This document shows positions 18,494 through 27,127 of a stretch of DNA of 64,000 nucleotides, in pieces. The notes beneath the pieces are model-generated. The model saw only the letters and a program-made list of their open reading frames with translations, was not told where the DNA came from and searched no databases. The stretch spans positions 310,001 to 374,000 of the forward strand of contig NZ_AP022577.1 of assembly GCF_010730955.1 (NCBI RefSeq). The letters run 5' to 3'. The position numbers and the translations under genes were made by a program. Each line of letters begins with the position of its first letter. Position 1 is the stretch's first letter. The stretch is from Mycolicibacterium aubagnense (lineage in GTDB: Bacteria > Actinomycetota > Actinomycetes > Mycobacteriales > Mycobacteriaceae).

Positions 18494-19977
18494 GACCGGG
18501 CCTTTCGGGCGATGCGGTGGGAAACGGGAGTGAGCACGTCACCGAGTTCGCGCCACTGGGCATACGCCTCGGCGTACCGGTCGACGTGCTGTGGGGTGGG
18601 CAGGACTGGCTCACCCACGGTCTGGAAAGCCGCGGTACGGTCCCAGGTCTCGAGCAGGCCGATGCCGACGGCGGCGATGATCGCCGCGCCGAGTGAGGCA
18701 CCGGGATGGCCGATGACCGGAGAGAGCGGAGTGCCCAGCACATCGGCGAGAATCTGCTTCCACAGCACCGATCGGCTGCCGCCGTTGGTGACCAGAGCGC
18801 GGCTCAGCGGTATGCCCATCGTGGCGAAGACCTCGGTGTGATGCTTGAAGCCGTAGGCGATGGCTTCAAGCACCGAGCGATACATGTCGGCACGGTTGTG
18901 GGCGAGATCGAGTCCGACGAAAGCGCCGCGCAGATCCGGGTCGTGGAGCGGGCTCTTCTCGCCGAGAAAGTAGGGGAGACAGAGGATTTCTGCTGGTTGA
19001 CGGCTGTCGGCCTCGTCGTCCAGGGCCAACAGGTCGATACCGCCGGACAGGGTCTGGAACCAGCGGATCAGGCTGCCGCTGGTGGCCATGCACCCGTTGG
19101 GGAGCCACCGGCCGGGCACCGGATGGGCGTCGAGATAGAGCCGGGCGTCGATGACCGGGTGATCAGCGGCGGCCAGGATGTCACCTGCGCCACCAAGCTT
19201 CACCAGCCAGTCGCCTTCGGCGTTGATCCCGGCGGCGTAGGCCGACAACACATGGTCGGCGCCACCGACGATCAGCGGGAGGCCGGCGGGCAGACCGGTC
19301 GCGGCCGCCGCGGCGGCACTCAGTTCGCCGGCCTGCGCACCGGGAAGCAGCACCGAGGGCACCAGGTCGGATGGCAGATTGGCGGCGGTATACATCGGGG
19401 CGAAGCGCTGGCCGTCGACGGTGCTCAGCCCGGATTCGATCGCCCAGTTCAACTCGACGTGTGCGGGGGCGCCGAGGGCCATCAGCACCCAGTCGTAGGA
19501 GCCGACCAAATGGGTTGTGGCACGCCAAGTTTCGGGCTCATTGCGTTGCAACCACAACGCGGTGGGCCCCACCGACTGCTGGGTGACCGCTGAGCCGGTG
19601 GCGCGCAGCGCCGCGTCGTCGTCGAGGGCGTCCTTGAGTTCGGCGATCTCGGCGGTGGCGCGAGCGTCGTTCTGCAGCATCGCGCGGCGGACCGGGGCGC
19701 CGGTGCTGTCCACCGGTACGACGGCCGGGACCATGCCGGTGGTCGACAGCGCGCCGATCCGTTCGGGGGCGACGCCGGACTCGGCGAGCACGGCGCGGAT
19801 GCCGTCGTGCACGTTGTGCAGCCACTGTGTGGGATCGGCCTCGGCCTGTCCGGGGCCGGTCGAATACAGCTGAGCTTCGCCGGTGGCCTGGGCGACGATG
19901 CGCGCGTGGCCGATATCGACGAGCACGGTTTTGGTGCCGGTGGTGCCGATGTCGATGCCGATGGTGAACTCCGGCAT
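18490..19977 (-). CDS. FGGY-family carbohydrate kinase, xylulokinase-like
   Basis: 495 residues, the usual length. The phosphate-1 motif is GIDIGTTGTK at residues 6-15, the N-terminal domain includes STTGMVPAVVPVD, and the C-terminal ATPase domain has GGADHVLSAYAAG, LPYFLGEKSPLHDPDLRGAF and TNGGSRSVLWKQILADVLG. AGAAGGGA precedes the ATG. It is the first gene of the six-gene minus-strand operon and is divergent from the BtpA-family gene across an AT-rich regulatory gap. D-xylulose is a reasonable but unproven substrate. Confidence 0.9.
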   Translation of the reverse strand: MPEFTIGIDIGTTGTKTVLVDIGHARIVAQATGEAQLYSTGPGQAEADPTQWLHNVHDGIRAVLAESGVAPERIGALSTTGMVPAVVPVDSTGAPVRRAMLQNDARATAEIAELKDALDDDAALRATGSAVTQQSVGPTALWLQRNEPETWRATTHLVGSYDWVLMALGAPAHVELNWAIESGLSTVDGQRFAPMYTAANLPSDLVPSVLLPGAQAGELSAAAAAATGLPAGLPLIVGGADHVLSAYAAGINAEGDWLVKLGGAGDILAAADHPVIDARLYLDAHPVPGRWLPNGCMATSGSLIRWFQTLSGGIDLLALDDEADSRQPAEILCLPYFLGEKSPLHDPDLRGAFVGLDLAHNRADMYRSVLEAIAYGFKHHTEVFATMGIPLSRALVTNGGSRSVLWKQILADVLGTPLSPVIGHPGASLGAAIIAAVGIGLLETWDRTAAFQTVGEPVLPTPQHVDRYAEAYAQWRELGDVLTPVSHRIARKARS

Positions 19978-20059
19978 GCCGTCCCTTCTCTTAGGTCCTG
20001 CGGTCGCTCTGCAGGTACTCGTCGCAGTGGGACCACACTAGCTGACGCTGTTAGATTCT

Positions 20060-20117
20060 CACATGATTTGTGTAATAGTCACGTAAAATCACGTAAATAT
20101 GTACGATTAATGTGATT
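20060..20117. promoter_or_regulatory. AT-rich operator region of accessory cluster 1
   Basis: Between the divergent kinase and BtpA-family genes are a dyad CACA-TGATT-TGTG (20060-20072), a tandem TCACGTAAAA/TCACGTAAAT (20079-20098) and ATTAATGTGATT (20106-20117). TGTGATT also appears, as its complement AATCACA, upstream of the DeoR gene. These are plausible binding sites for that regulator. Confidence 0.5.
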
Positions 20118-20170
20118 CAGTAACGCACATCAATGACGTACCCCGATGAACGAAAGTAGAGAGGCGCCCC

Positions 20171-20986
20171 ATGACCAACTGGCTTGACGAGGTATTTGGC
20201 GTGCGAAAGCCCGTAATCGCGATGCTGCACCTGTCGGCGCTGCCGGGTGACCCTGGATTCGACTCGGCCGCGGGCATTCGCGCGGTGGTGGACCGGGCTC
20301 GTGGCGAATTGGCCGCGTTGCAAGAGGGTGGCGTTGACGGCGTGATGATCTCCAACGAGTTCAGCCTGCCGTACCTGACCAAGACCGAACCGATCACGGC
20401 GATCACCATGGCCCGGATCATCGGCGAGCTGCTGCCCGACTTCTCGGTGCCCTACGGCGTGAACGTGTTGTGGGACGGCCGGGCCTCGATCGATCTGGCC
20501 GTGGCCACCGGCGCGCAGTGGGTCCGGGAGATCTTCACGGGGGTCTACGCCAGCGACTTCGGTCTGTGGAACACCAATGTCGGTGAGGTCGCCCGGCACC
20601 GTCATCGGGTGGGTGGCGACGGGGTCAAGCTGCTGTTCAATATCGTCCCGGAGTCGGCGGTCTACCTGGCCGACCGTGATCTGGCGTCGGTCACCGCGAC
20701 GACGGTGTTCGCCACCAAACCCGACGCCATCTGCGTCTCCGGGCTGACCGCGGGGGCATCGACAGATACCCAGGCGCTGCAGGTGGTCAAGAACAATGCG
20801 GGCGCGGTGCCGGTGTTCGTCAACACCGGGGTGCGGGCACACAATGCCGCCGACCAGCTGTCGATCGCCGATGGTGCCGTCGTGGGCACCTACTTCAAGG
20901 AGGACGGCGTGTTCGAAAACCGTGCCGTGGCCTCCCGGGTCGGCGAATTGATGGCGGCGGTCACGGAGTTCCGGCGGACGCTATGA
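20171..20986 (+). CDS. BtpA/SgcQ-family TIM-barrel protein
   Basis: 271 residues. The family pattern is clear: an N-terminal KPVIAMLHLSALPGDPGFD, GVDGVMISNEFSLPY, the central LLFNIVPESAVYLADRDL, and the C-terminal phosphate-binding-like GAVVGTYFKEDGVFENRA. The family includes cyanobacterial BtpA (photosystem I biogenesis) and E. coli SgcQ from a carbohydrate operon, where the biochemical activity is unproven. Here it sits opposite a kinase/SDR/ABC operon and overlaps the phosphatase gene by four bases. An isomerase or epimerase acting on a sugar phosphate is a reasonable guess only. Confidence 0.83.
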   Translation: MTNWLDEVFGVRKPVIAMLHLSALPGDPGFDSAAGIRAVVDRARGELAALQEGGVDGVMISNEFSLPYLTKTEPITAITMARIIGELLPDFSVPYGVNVLWDGRASIDLAVATGAQWVREIFTGVYASDFGLWNTNVGEVARHRHRVGGDGVKLLFNIVPESAVYLADRDLASVTATTVFATKPDAICVSGLTAGASTDTQALQVVKNNAGAVPVFVNTGVRAHNAADQLSIADGAVVGTYFKEDGVFENRAVASRVGELMAAVTEFRRTL

Positions 20987-21720
20987 ACGAACAGCTGCGG
21001 GTGCTGGCGGTCGAGGCCGCCCGGTATGGGGCCGCGGTGTGTTTGCAGCAGTGGGGCGAACCGGTAGCGGCGCAGACCAAGAGTGCCGCGGGCGATGTGG
21101 TGACCACCGTGGATCGTGCCGCCGAGGAGGCGGTGCGAGCGGTGTTGCTCAGCGCCCGGCCCGACGATGGAGTACTCGGCGAGGAACTGCCCGAGCATAT
21201 CGGTGCCGGGCCGGTGCAATGGGTCGTCGACCCGCTCGACGGCACCACCAATTACACCCGGCGAATCCCGTATTTCGCCACGTCAGTGGCGGCGAGGTCG
21301 ACGGCCGACGGTAGCTGGCTGGCCGGCGCGGTATGCGCGCCGGCGCTGGGCGTCCTCTGGAGCGCCGCAAAAAACCTTGGGGCACAAACTGATTCGGGAT
21401 CGGGTGGCAATCGCCTCCCGCTGATCATGGTGGAATCGTCGGCGCGCCTGCTCGGTACCGGGCTGTCCTACGATCCGTCGCATCGCCGTCGCCAGGTTCG
21501 TGAGCTCGGTGCTCTGATGACCGACTACACCGATATGCGCCGCTTTGGTGCTGCGGCCATCGATCTGTGTCTGGTGGCACAGGGCAGCCTCGATGCGTTC
21601 GTCGAGGACGACCTCGCGATCCACGACTGGGCGGCAGGTGCGCTGATCGCCGAGGAGGCCGGGGTCCGGGTGTCGCGGCCGGCGGGATGCGCCACGGTGT
21701 TGTCAGCGCTCTGGAGCTGA
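20983..21720 (+). CDS. Inositol monophosphatase-family phosphatase
   Basis: 245 residues, starting at an ATGA overlap with the preceding gene. Metal-binding motifs are complete: GEELPEHI (Glu ligand), WVVDPLDGTTNYTRRIP (motif 1), and IHDWAAGALIAEEAGV (motif 2). The family removes phosphate from inositol phosphates, histidinol phosphate, PAP or sugar phosphates. Its place in a carbohydrate cluster suggests a sugar phosphate. The last 18 bases overlap the converging DeoR gene. Confidence 0.88.
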   Translation: MNEQLRVLAVEAARYGAAVCLQQWGEPVAAQTKSAAGDVVTTVDRAAEEAVRAVLLSARPDDGVLGEELPEHIGAGPVQWVVDPLDGTTNYTRRIPYFATSVAARSTADGSWLAGAVCAPALGVLWSAAKNLGAQTDSGSGGNRLPLIMVESSARLLGTGLSYDPSHRRRQVRELGALMTDYTDMRRFGAAAIDLCLVAQGSLDAFVEDDLAIHDWAAGALIAEEAGVRVSRPAGCATVLSALWS

Positions 21721-22506
21721 CCGTTCGGCGTTGACGCAGACCACCGAAACGCCGGCTGACTGCAGCGCCTCGACGGTGGGATGCGTCGGAGGCCCGTCGG
21801 TCACCAGGATCGAAATCGCTGACACCGGCGCGACATTGATCAGCTGGACCCGACCGAGCTTGGTGGCATCGGCGGCCACGATCACCCGGTCCGCGGACCG
21901 CATGGCGGCCTGCTTCACGTTGCCTTCCTCGCGGTGGTACTCCGAGGCGCCACGCTTCCCGTCCACCCCGGCGATGCCCATGACGTAGGTGTCGCAGTTG
22001 TAGCGCAGGTAGAAGTCCTCGGCCTCGGCGCCGATCAGGCTCAGCTCGCCGGGGCGGACTCTTCCTCCGGTGAGCAGGATGGTGGTATCGGGCTCGTCGG
22101 CGAGCTCGACGGCGACCAGCACGCTCGGGGTGATCACGGTGAGTCCCAGATCGCGGCCCCTGATGGCACGGGCGACGGCCAGCACCGTGCTGCCACTGTC
22201 CAGGATCACGGTTTCACGCGGGGTCAGCAGATCGGCAACCGCGCGGGCGATGTGCAATTTCTCGTCGGCGGCGTCCGCGGCACGCGCGGCGAACGACGGT
22301 TCGGTTGACTTGCCGCCGAACGCGATTGCGCCGCCAAGAACCCGCCGCGCGATGCCCTGATCCTCCAGGCGCTCGATGTCGCGGCGAATCGTCATGGCCG
22401 AGACGTCGAACTCGTCGGCCAGCGTCGAGAAGTCCACTTCGCGGTCGGCGTGAATACGTGCGGCGATCGCCGCACGCCGGGACTGGGCGTTCATGCCGGG
22501 TGCCAT
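21703..22506 (-). CDS. DeoR-family transcriptional regulator
   Basis: 267 residues from the ATG at 22506 (MAPGMNAQSRR); an ATG at 22494 is also possible and no ribosome binding site decides. The N-terminal DeoR winged helix reads FSTLADEFDVSAMTIRRDIERLEDQG, and the C-terminal DeoRC sugar-phosphate sensor domain contains ILDSGSTVLAVARAI, LLTGGRVRPGELSLIG and ADATKLGRV. These regulators usually repress sugar or nucleoside catabolism and release DNA on binding a phosphorylated sugar. It is the obvious regulator of accessory cluster 1. Confidence 0.9.
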   Translation of the reverse strand: MAPGMNAQSRRAAIAARIHADREVDFSTLADEFDVSAMTIRRDIERLEDQGIARRVLGGAIAFGGKSTEPSFAARAADAADEKLHIARAVADLLTPRETVILDSGSTVLAVARAIRGRDLGLTVITPSVLVAVELADEPDTTILLTGGRVRPGELSLIGAEAEDFYLRYNCDTYVMGIAGVDGKRGASEYHREEGNVKQAAMRSADRVIVAADATKLGRVQLINVAPVSAISILVTDGPPTHPTVEALQSAGVSVVCVNAERSAPER

Positions 22507-22535
22507 GGGGACAGCGTAAAGCACAGTTGTTAATT

Positions 22536-22552
22536 AATCACAGCAATCACAG
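22536..22552. promoter_or_regulatory. Tandem AATCACAG repeats upstream of the DeoR gene
   Basis: AATCACAG occurs twice with a nine-base period (22536-22543 and 22545-22552), 30-46 bases before the DeoR start in an AT-rich stretch. It is the complement of the TGTGATT core in the kinase/BtpA gap, suggesting autoregulation. Confidence 0.45.
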
Positions 22553-22594
22553 GTCTCTGCGCGTTCGGCGAGATAGCTTGTGATGTCCCAACAG

Positions 22595-23578
22595 TCAGTG
22601 CGCGGGTCGGACCGCATCGTCATTCGTCGGCGCCACCCGGTCACGCATCGACGCCCACAGCGCCGCGGTGCATGCCGTGCACGCGGCGGCACCGGCGACG
22701 TGGAATGCGACGAGGACGGCCGGGACCCCGGTGAAGAACTGCACGGCTCCGATTGTGGCCTGGCCGCACACCACCGCCACGAGGACCAGCAGGCGCTTGC
22801 GGACCGCGGCCGGCGCACCGACGGCGACCAGGCCGAAGCCCAGACCGACCAGCAGGGAGAGATAGATCCACAACAGCGACGAGTGTGCGTGGACCAGCGT
22901 GGTGATTTCGACCTGCAGCCGTGCCACGGGCCGTTCGATGCTCTTGTCGCCGGCGTGCGGCCCGGCGCCGGTCACCAACGTTCCCGTCACCAGTACCAGT
23001 GACAGCACCGTCGCGCTCAGGGCGGTCAGGCCGCGCAGCGCCTTCGGCACCAGCAGAACCGACACGCCCGCTCCGTCTTTGGAATCGGGGTCTTTGGGAT
23101 CGGGTTCGCCGATCTTCACGTAGAGCAGCACCGCGAGCCACACCATCAGCATCGACGCGATCAGGTGGATCGCAACGGTCCACCAGAGGAGGCCGGTCAG
23201 CACGGTGATGCCGCCCATCACCGCCTGCAGGACCGTCGAAGCCGGCATCAGCCAGGCGTAGACCAGGACCTCGCGTCGGCGGCGCGCCCGCGTGACGGCC
23301 AACACGGCGGCGATCGCGGTGATGACGACGGCGAAGGTGATCATGCGGTTGCCGAACTCGACGGCTTGATGGATGCGCGGCACTGCGGGGTGTGCGATCG
23401 GGACGAAGCTGCCCGGGAAACACTGCGGCCAGGTCGGGCACCCGAGGCCGGATGCGGTCACCCGGACGACGGAGCCCGTGACGGCGATCCCGGCCTGCGT
23501 CAGGACGACGAGCGCAGCGATCAGACGCTGCGCACGCAAGCTGGGGTCAGGCAGTAGATCAACCAGGCGGCGAAACAC
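22595..23578 (-). CDS. ctaA: Heme A synthase
   Basis: Oxidises heme O to heme A for the aa3-type cytochrome oxidase. 327 residues with eight predicted membrane helices in two four-helix halves. The Cys pair of the first external loop is in GLGCPTWPQCFPG, and heme-ligand-type His residues occur in IPRIHQAVEFGNR-like, VAIHLIASML, LVHAHSSLLW and VAFHVAGAA segments. The GTG at 23578 is the start. A charged linker rich in Asp and Lys separates the two halves. It corresponds to Rv1456c and follows the ABC transporter genes on the same strand after 54 bases. Confidence 0.94.
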   Translation of the reverse strand: MFRRLVDLLPDPSLRAQRLIAALVVLTQAGIAVTGSVVRVTASGLGCPTWPQCFPGSFVPIAHPAVPRIHQAVEFGNRMITFAVVITAIAAVLAVTRARRRREVLVYAWLMPASTVLQAVMGGITVLTGLLWWTVAIHLIASMLMVWLAVLLYVKIGEPDPKDPDSKDGAGVSVLLVPKALRGLTALSATVLSLVLVTGTLVTGAGPHAGDKSIERPVARLQVEITTLVHAHSSLLWIYLSLLVGLGFGLVAVGAPAAVRKRLLVLVAVVCGQATIGAVQFFTGVPAVLVAFHVAGAAACTACTAALWASMRDRVAPTNDDAVRPAH

Positions 23579-23601
23579 GGTCCAAGCGTAGGTGACGGCT
23601 A

Positions 23602-23621
23602 ACTACCACCTGTAGTAGAGG
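23602..23621. promoter_or_regulatory. Dyad upstream of ctaA sharing 12 bases with the ctaB region
   Basis: ACTAC-CACCT-GTAGT (23602-23616) is a perfect five-base dyad in the 54-base gap before ctaA. It extends into CTGTAGTAGAGG (23610-23621), identical to the element before ctaB. The half-site recalls BlaI/CopY-type operators. Confidence 0.5.
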
Positions 23622-23632
23622 GTCCGGGCTGG

Positions 23633-24415
23633 TCAGCTGAACCGGAACCAGCGCATCGCCGCCAGCCCGGCGATGATGCCCCAGGCGGCCAGCACCGCGA
23701 TGCCGAACCAGTCCACCGACAGCGTCATGGCCTGCGTCAGGGCTTCGGTCAGCGCGCCGGACGGTGTCAGCCGGGCCACCCAGCGCAACGCCTCGGGGAC
23801 CACGCGGTGCTCGATGGTCAGTGCGCCGAGCCCGGCGAGGATGAACCACAACAGATTCGCCAGGGCCAGCACGATCTCGGCCTTCAGGGTCCCGCCGAGA
23901 AGCAAACCCAGCGCGGCGAACGACGCGGTGCCGAGCGCGATGATCGCGGCGCCGAACAGCAGGCTCAGCGGGGTCGGCCGCCAGCCCAGCGCAATGCCGA
24001 TGCCGCCCAACAGGATTGACTGCAGAAACACCGTGGTGACCACGGCGAGCGACTTGCCGGCGATGATCCCCCAGACCGGCAGCGCGGTGGCACCGAGGCG
24101 TTTCAGAGCGCCGTACCGGCGGTCGAATGCGACGGCAATGGCTTGCCCGGTGAACGCCGTCGAGATGACCGCCAGCGCCATGATCGGCGGGGTGAACGTC
24201 CCCGGGCGATGGTCGCCCAACGAGCCGATCGGCAGCAGCGTGAGTCCGACCAGCAGCGTGATCGGGATGAACATGGTGAGCAGCAATTGCTCGCCGTTGC
24301 GCAGCAGCAATTTGAGCTCGAGGCCGTACTGCGCCGCCAGCATCGCAGGGACGGCCGCGGGCCTGGGGTCCGGGGTGAACGTCCCCGGGGCGAACCGATT
24401 CGTCTCGGTACTCAC
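23633..24415 (-). CDS. ABC-2 type exporter permease
   Basis: 260 residues with six predicted membrane helices. The order is a cytosolic N-terminus (GLELKLLLRNGEQLLLTMFIPITLL), a conserved ALKRLGATALPVWGIIAGK segment after the second helix, and a C-terminal LTPSGALTEAL region, as in ABC-2 permeases. The GTG at 24415 overlaps the ATPase stop as GTGA, fixing the start. It corresponds to Rv1457c. The substrate is unknown; the link with mptB and ctaA is conserved in mycobacteria. Confidence 0.88.
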   Translation of the reverse strand: MSTETNRFAPGTFTPDPRPAAVPAMLAAQYGLELKLLLRNGEQLLLTMFIPITLLVGLTLLPIGSLGDHRPGTFTPPIMALAVISTAFTGQAIAVAFDRRYGALKRLGATALPVWGIIAGKSLAVVTTVFLQSILLGGIGIALGWRPTPLSLLFGAAIIALGTASFAALGLLLGGTLKAEIVLALANLLWFILAGLGALTIEHRVVPEALRWVARLTPSGALTEALTQAMTLSVDWFGIAVLAAWGIIAGLAAMRWFRFS

Positions 24416-25341
24416 GACCGCAGCTCCCGTCCGGTCAGGTCGAGGAACACGTCCTCGAGGCTGCGTTGCTCGACGCGCAAGTCGGTGGCCAGCACATTCA
24501 GCCGCGCGGCCCAGGCGGTGACGGTGGCCAGCACCTGCGGGTCGATATGCCCCTCCACGAGGTATTCGCCGCTGGCGGCTTCGCTGGCTCGATAGCCCTC
24601 GGGCAGTGCAGAGACCAGCAGTGACAGATCCAGCTTGGGTGGTGCGGTGAAGCGCAGCTGGTTCTCGGCGCCGCCGCGCATCAGGTCGGCGGGAGTACCG
24701 GCGGCCACCGCGGCGCCGTGGTCGATGATCACGATGCGGTCGGCGAGTTCCTCGGCCTCGGTCAGCTGGTGGGTGGTGAGTACGACGGTCACCCCGTCGC
24801 GGCGCAGACCTTCGATCAACTCCCACACCACGATTCGGGCGTGGGCGTCCATGCCGGCGGTGGGCTCGTCGAGAAACACCAGTTCCGGACGTCCGACGAT
24901 GGCGCAGGCCAGCGCCAGGCGCTGCTGCTGGCCGCCGGACAGCCTGCGATAGGTGGTGCGCGCGGCTTCGGTGAGGCCGAGGGTGTCCATCAGCCATTGG
25001 GGATCCAGCGGGTTGGCCGAGTACGCCGCCACCAGATTCAGCATCTCGCCGGCCTTGGCGGCGGGATAGCCGCCGCCGCCCTGCAGCATCACGCCGATGC
25101 GTGCGCGCAGCTTGGCGTTGTCGGCCGTCGGGTCCAGGCCCAGGATCGAGATGCTGCCCGAGTCGGGTTTGTTGAAGCCTTCGCACATCTCGACGGTGGT
25201 GGTCTTACCGGCCCCGTTGGGTCCGAGCAGGGCCAGTACCTCGGCGCGGTGCACCTCGAGGTCCAGGTTGTTTACGGCCTGGACATGGCCGTAGCGCTTA
25301 CTGACGCCGCGCAGCAATACGGGCGTCTCACCGGAACTCAC
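24412..25341 (-). CDS. ABC exporter ATP-binding protein
   Basis: 309 residues. Walker A GPNGAGKTTT, signature LSGGQQQRLALACAI, Walker B LVFLDEPTAGMD and the switch TTHQLTEAEELADRI are all present, in the arrangement of CcmA/DrrA-type exporters. The GTG at 25341 overlaps the mptB stop (GTGA). The C-terminal ~80 residues form the extension usual for drug or polysaccharide exporters and end in RSLEDVFLDLTGREL. It corresponds to Rv1458c and works with the adjacent permease. Confidence 0.92.
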   Translation of the reverse strand: MSSGETPVLLRGVSKRYGHVQAVNNLDLEVHRAEVLALLGPNGAGKTTTVEMCEGFNKPDSGSISILGLDPTADNAKLRARIGVMLQGGGGYPAAKAGEMLNLVAAYSANPLDPQWLMDTLGLTEAARTTYRRLSGGQQQRLALACAIVGRPELVFLDEPTAGMDAHARIVVWELIEGLRRDGVTVVLTTHQLTEAEELADRIVIIDHGAAVAAGTPADLMRGGAENQLRFTAPPKLDLSLLVSALPEGYRASEAASGEYLVEGHIDPQVLATVTAWAARLNVLATDLRVEQRSLEDVFLDLTGRELRS

Positions 25342-27017
25342 GGTGATTCAGCGTAAGCGTCGGACCTGGCAGCGGCGCTACCAGGGGCGTCACCGTTGTC
25401 GGTTTGCGGCAATCCGCGCCACGGCAGGCGACCCCGGGTCAGCGCGATCAACAGCAGCACGATGACCGTGCTGGCCAGGGTGGCGTCGAGAATCTGGAAG
25501 AGGGCGAACCGGTCGCCGTTGGCCGTCGGGCCGAAGACGCCGACGACGAACGTCACCACGATGGTGGTGCCGCGGAAGCCCGGTCGCGTGGCCCAACACG
25601 CCAGCGGGATGATCGCCCACAGCAGGTACCAGGGCTGCACCACGGGGAACAGCAAGACCGTCGCACCCATGGCGACGCCGAGGCCGCCGAGCGGATGCAG
25701 GCGGCCGCGCAACACCGATACCAGCAGCCAGGTCACCAGCACGCCGATGACGAAGACGCCGATCCCGCGGGTCAAGCCGAGCACCGCGGTGGTGTGGTCG
25801 CCGAGCCCGAGCAGGATGCCGACCTGGCCGGTGCCGAGGGCGACCAACGTAGGCGGGGACATCCAGGACCGCACCACGTTCGCGGTGCCGAGGGTGAACA
25901 GCCAGCCGAAGCCCAGCCCACTGGCCCAGCCGATGAGTGCCATGACCGCGAGCGCGACCACGCCCAACGGCACGCAGGCCTGGAAGAAGGCCTTGACCGT
26001 CCCGCCCAGCCGGCGGGCGAGGGCCATCGCCACGAACCCCAGCGCCAGCAGCGACGGCAGCTTGATCTGCGACGACATGGCGATCAGCACGGTTCCGGTG
26101 AGCAGCATCGCCATCGGCCACCACTGGGCCCAGACCTCGCGGTGCCGCGGCCAGCTCAGTGGCCGTGGGATGAGGGGCTGCCCGGAATCGATGCCGCGCA
26201 TGGCGAATTCGGTGCCGGCCAGCATCAGCCCCAGCATCGGTGCCTCGTTGTGGATGCCGGCGATGAGGTGCATGAAGAGCAGGGGATTACAGGGTCCCAG
26301 CCACAGGGCGCTGACTTCGGCGACACCGCAGCGACGGGCCAGGCGTGGCGTTGCCCACACCGTGGCCGCGACGCCGAGTAGCACGACCAGTCGGTGCGAG
26401 AGCACTCCCGCGACGATGTTGTCGCCCGTCAGCTCCGAGATGCCGCGCCCGATCCACAGGAACAGGGGCCCGTAGGGGGCCGGTGTTTCTCGCCACAGAC
26501 TCGGCACCGTCAGCGTGAAGACGTGGTCCAGGCCGAGACCGGTGGCCGGGCCGACACGGTACGGGTCCAGGCCTATCCGGGCTATCTGGCTCTGCGCCAG
26601 ATAGGAGTAGACGTCCTTGCTGTACATCGGCGGGGCGATGAGCAGCGGCAGCGCCCACAGCATGAGCGTCTGGTCCAGCTGGCTGCGGGACATCCGGCGT
26701 TTGCCCAGCGTGTAGCGGCCCAGCATGAGCCAGGCCAGCGCCATCATGACGGCACCGGTGGTCGTCATGGTCAGCGAGACGGTCTGGATGCGGGACGGCA
26801 GGTTCAGCAGGCGGACCCCGAACGTCGGATCCTGCACGACGGGCCGGGCGCCGGCGCCGAGCGCTCCGATGGCCATCAGTACGGTTCCGGTGGCGCCGAA
26901 CCGACGGGTCCGGCGCAGCGAGGCGATCTCGGAGGCGTTGAGCGGGTAGCCGACGGACGGCTCGTCGGCATGCCAATGCGCGACGGCCGTGCTCAGGTGC
27001 TGAAGGCGGTCGGGCAT
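25338..27017 (-). CDS. mptB: Alpha-1,6-mannosyltransferase MptB
   Basis: Polyprenyl-phosphomannose-dependent GT-C transferase that starts the alpha-1,6-mannan core of lipomannan and lipoarabinomannan (demonstrated in Corynebacterium). 559 residues with 12 or more membrane helices. The acidic first external loop characteristic of GT-C enzymes is in [29 protein letters not shown], and [11 protein letters not shown] and [15 protein letters not shown] are further family signatures. The ATG at 27017 lies six bases after a minus-strand TAATCT, so the transcript is probably leaderless. It is divergent from sufR and corresponds to Rv1459c. Confidence 0.93.
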   Translation of the reverse strand: MPDRLQHLSTAVAHWHADEPSVGYPLNASEIASLRRTRRFGATGTVLMAIGALGAGARPVVQDPTFGVRLLNLPSRIQTVSLTMTTTGAVMMALAWLMLGRYTLGKRRMSRSQLDQTLMLWALPLLIAPPMYSKDVYSYLAQSQIARIGLDPYRVGPATGLGLDHVFTLTVPSLWRETPAPYGPLFLWIGRGISELTGDNIVAGVLSHRLVVLLGVAATVWATPRLARRCGVAEVSALWLGPCNPLLFMHLIAGIHNEAPMLGLMLAGTEFAMRGIDSGQPLIPRPLSWPRHREVWAQWWPMAMLLTGTVLIAMSSQIKLPSLLALGFVAMALARRLGGTVKAFFQACVPLGVVALAVMALIGWASGLGFGWLFTLGTANVVRSWMSPPTLVALGTGQVGILLGLGDHTTAVLGLTRGIGVFVIGVLVTWLLVSVLRGRLHPLGGLGVAMGATVLLFPVVQPWYLLWAIIPLACWATRPGFRGTTIVVTFVVGVFGPTANGDRFALFQILDATLASTVIVLLLIALTRGRLPWRGLPQTDNGDAPGSAAARSDAYAESP

Positions 27018-27023
27018 CAGAGC

Positions 27024-27029
27024 AGATTA
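27024..27029 (-). promoter_or_regulatory. -10 box of mptB, leaderless
   Basis: TAATCT on the minus strand, six bases before the mptB ATG. Confidence 0.5.
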
Positions 27030-27110
27030 GCCGTAGCCCCGTTCTGGATCGCTCAACTCCGCTGCGCCGGTGATAAGGGTTACCTTCCTAGATTCGCTCT
27101 CCGAATTCCG

Positions 27111-27127
27111 TCACAATGGTGTTGTGA
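27111..27127. promoter_or_regulatory. SufR operator overlapping -10 and start codon of the suf operon
   Basis: TCACAA-TGGTG-TTGTGA is a perfect six-base inverted repeat. It contains ACAAT-N5-TGTGA, one base different from the ACACT-N5-TGTGA site I recall for M. tuberculosis SufR. CACAAT (27112-27117) also has the position of a -10 for a transcript starting at the GTG (27124-27126), which lies inside the right half-site. Confidence 0.7.

Noticed and set aside
20079..20098. Tandem TCACGTAAAA/TCACGTAAAT as a CRISPR or satellite array
   Set aside because: Only two units are present, with no spacers or cas genes; it is better read as a regulator site.
27070..27095. An IdeR-like iron box before sufR (AAGGGTTACCTTCCTAG)
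   Set aside because: Only about 8 of 19 positions fit the IdeR consensus; the SufR dyad explains the promoter better.
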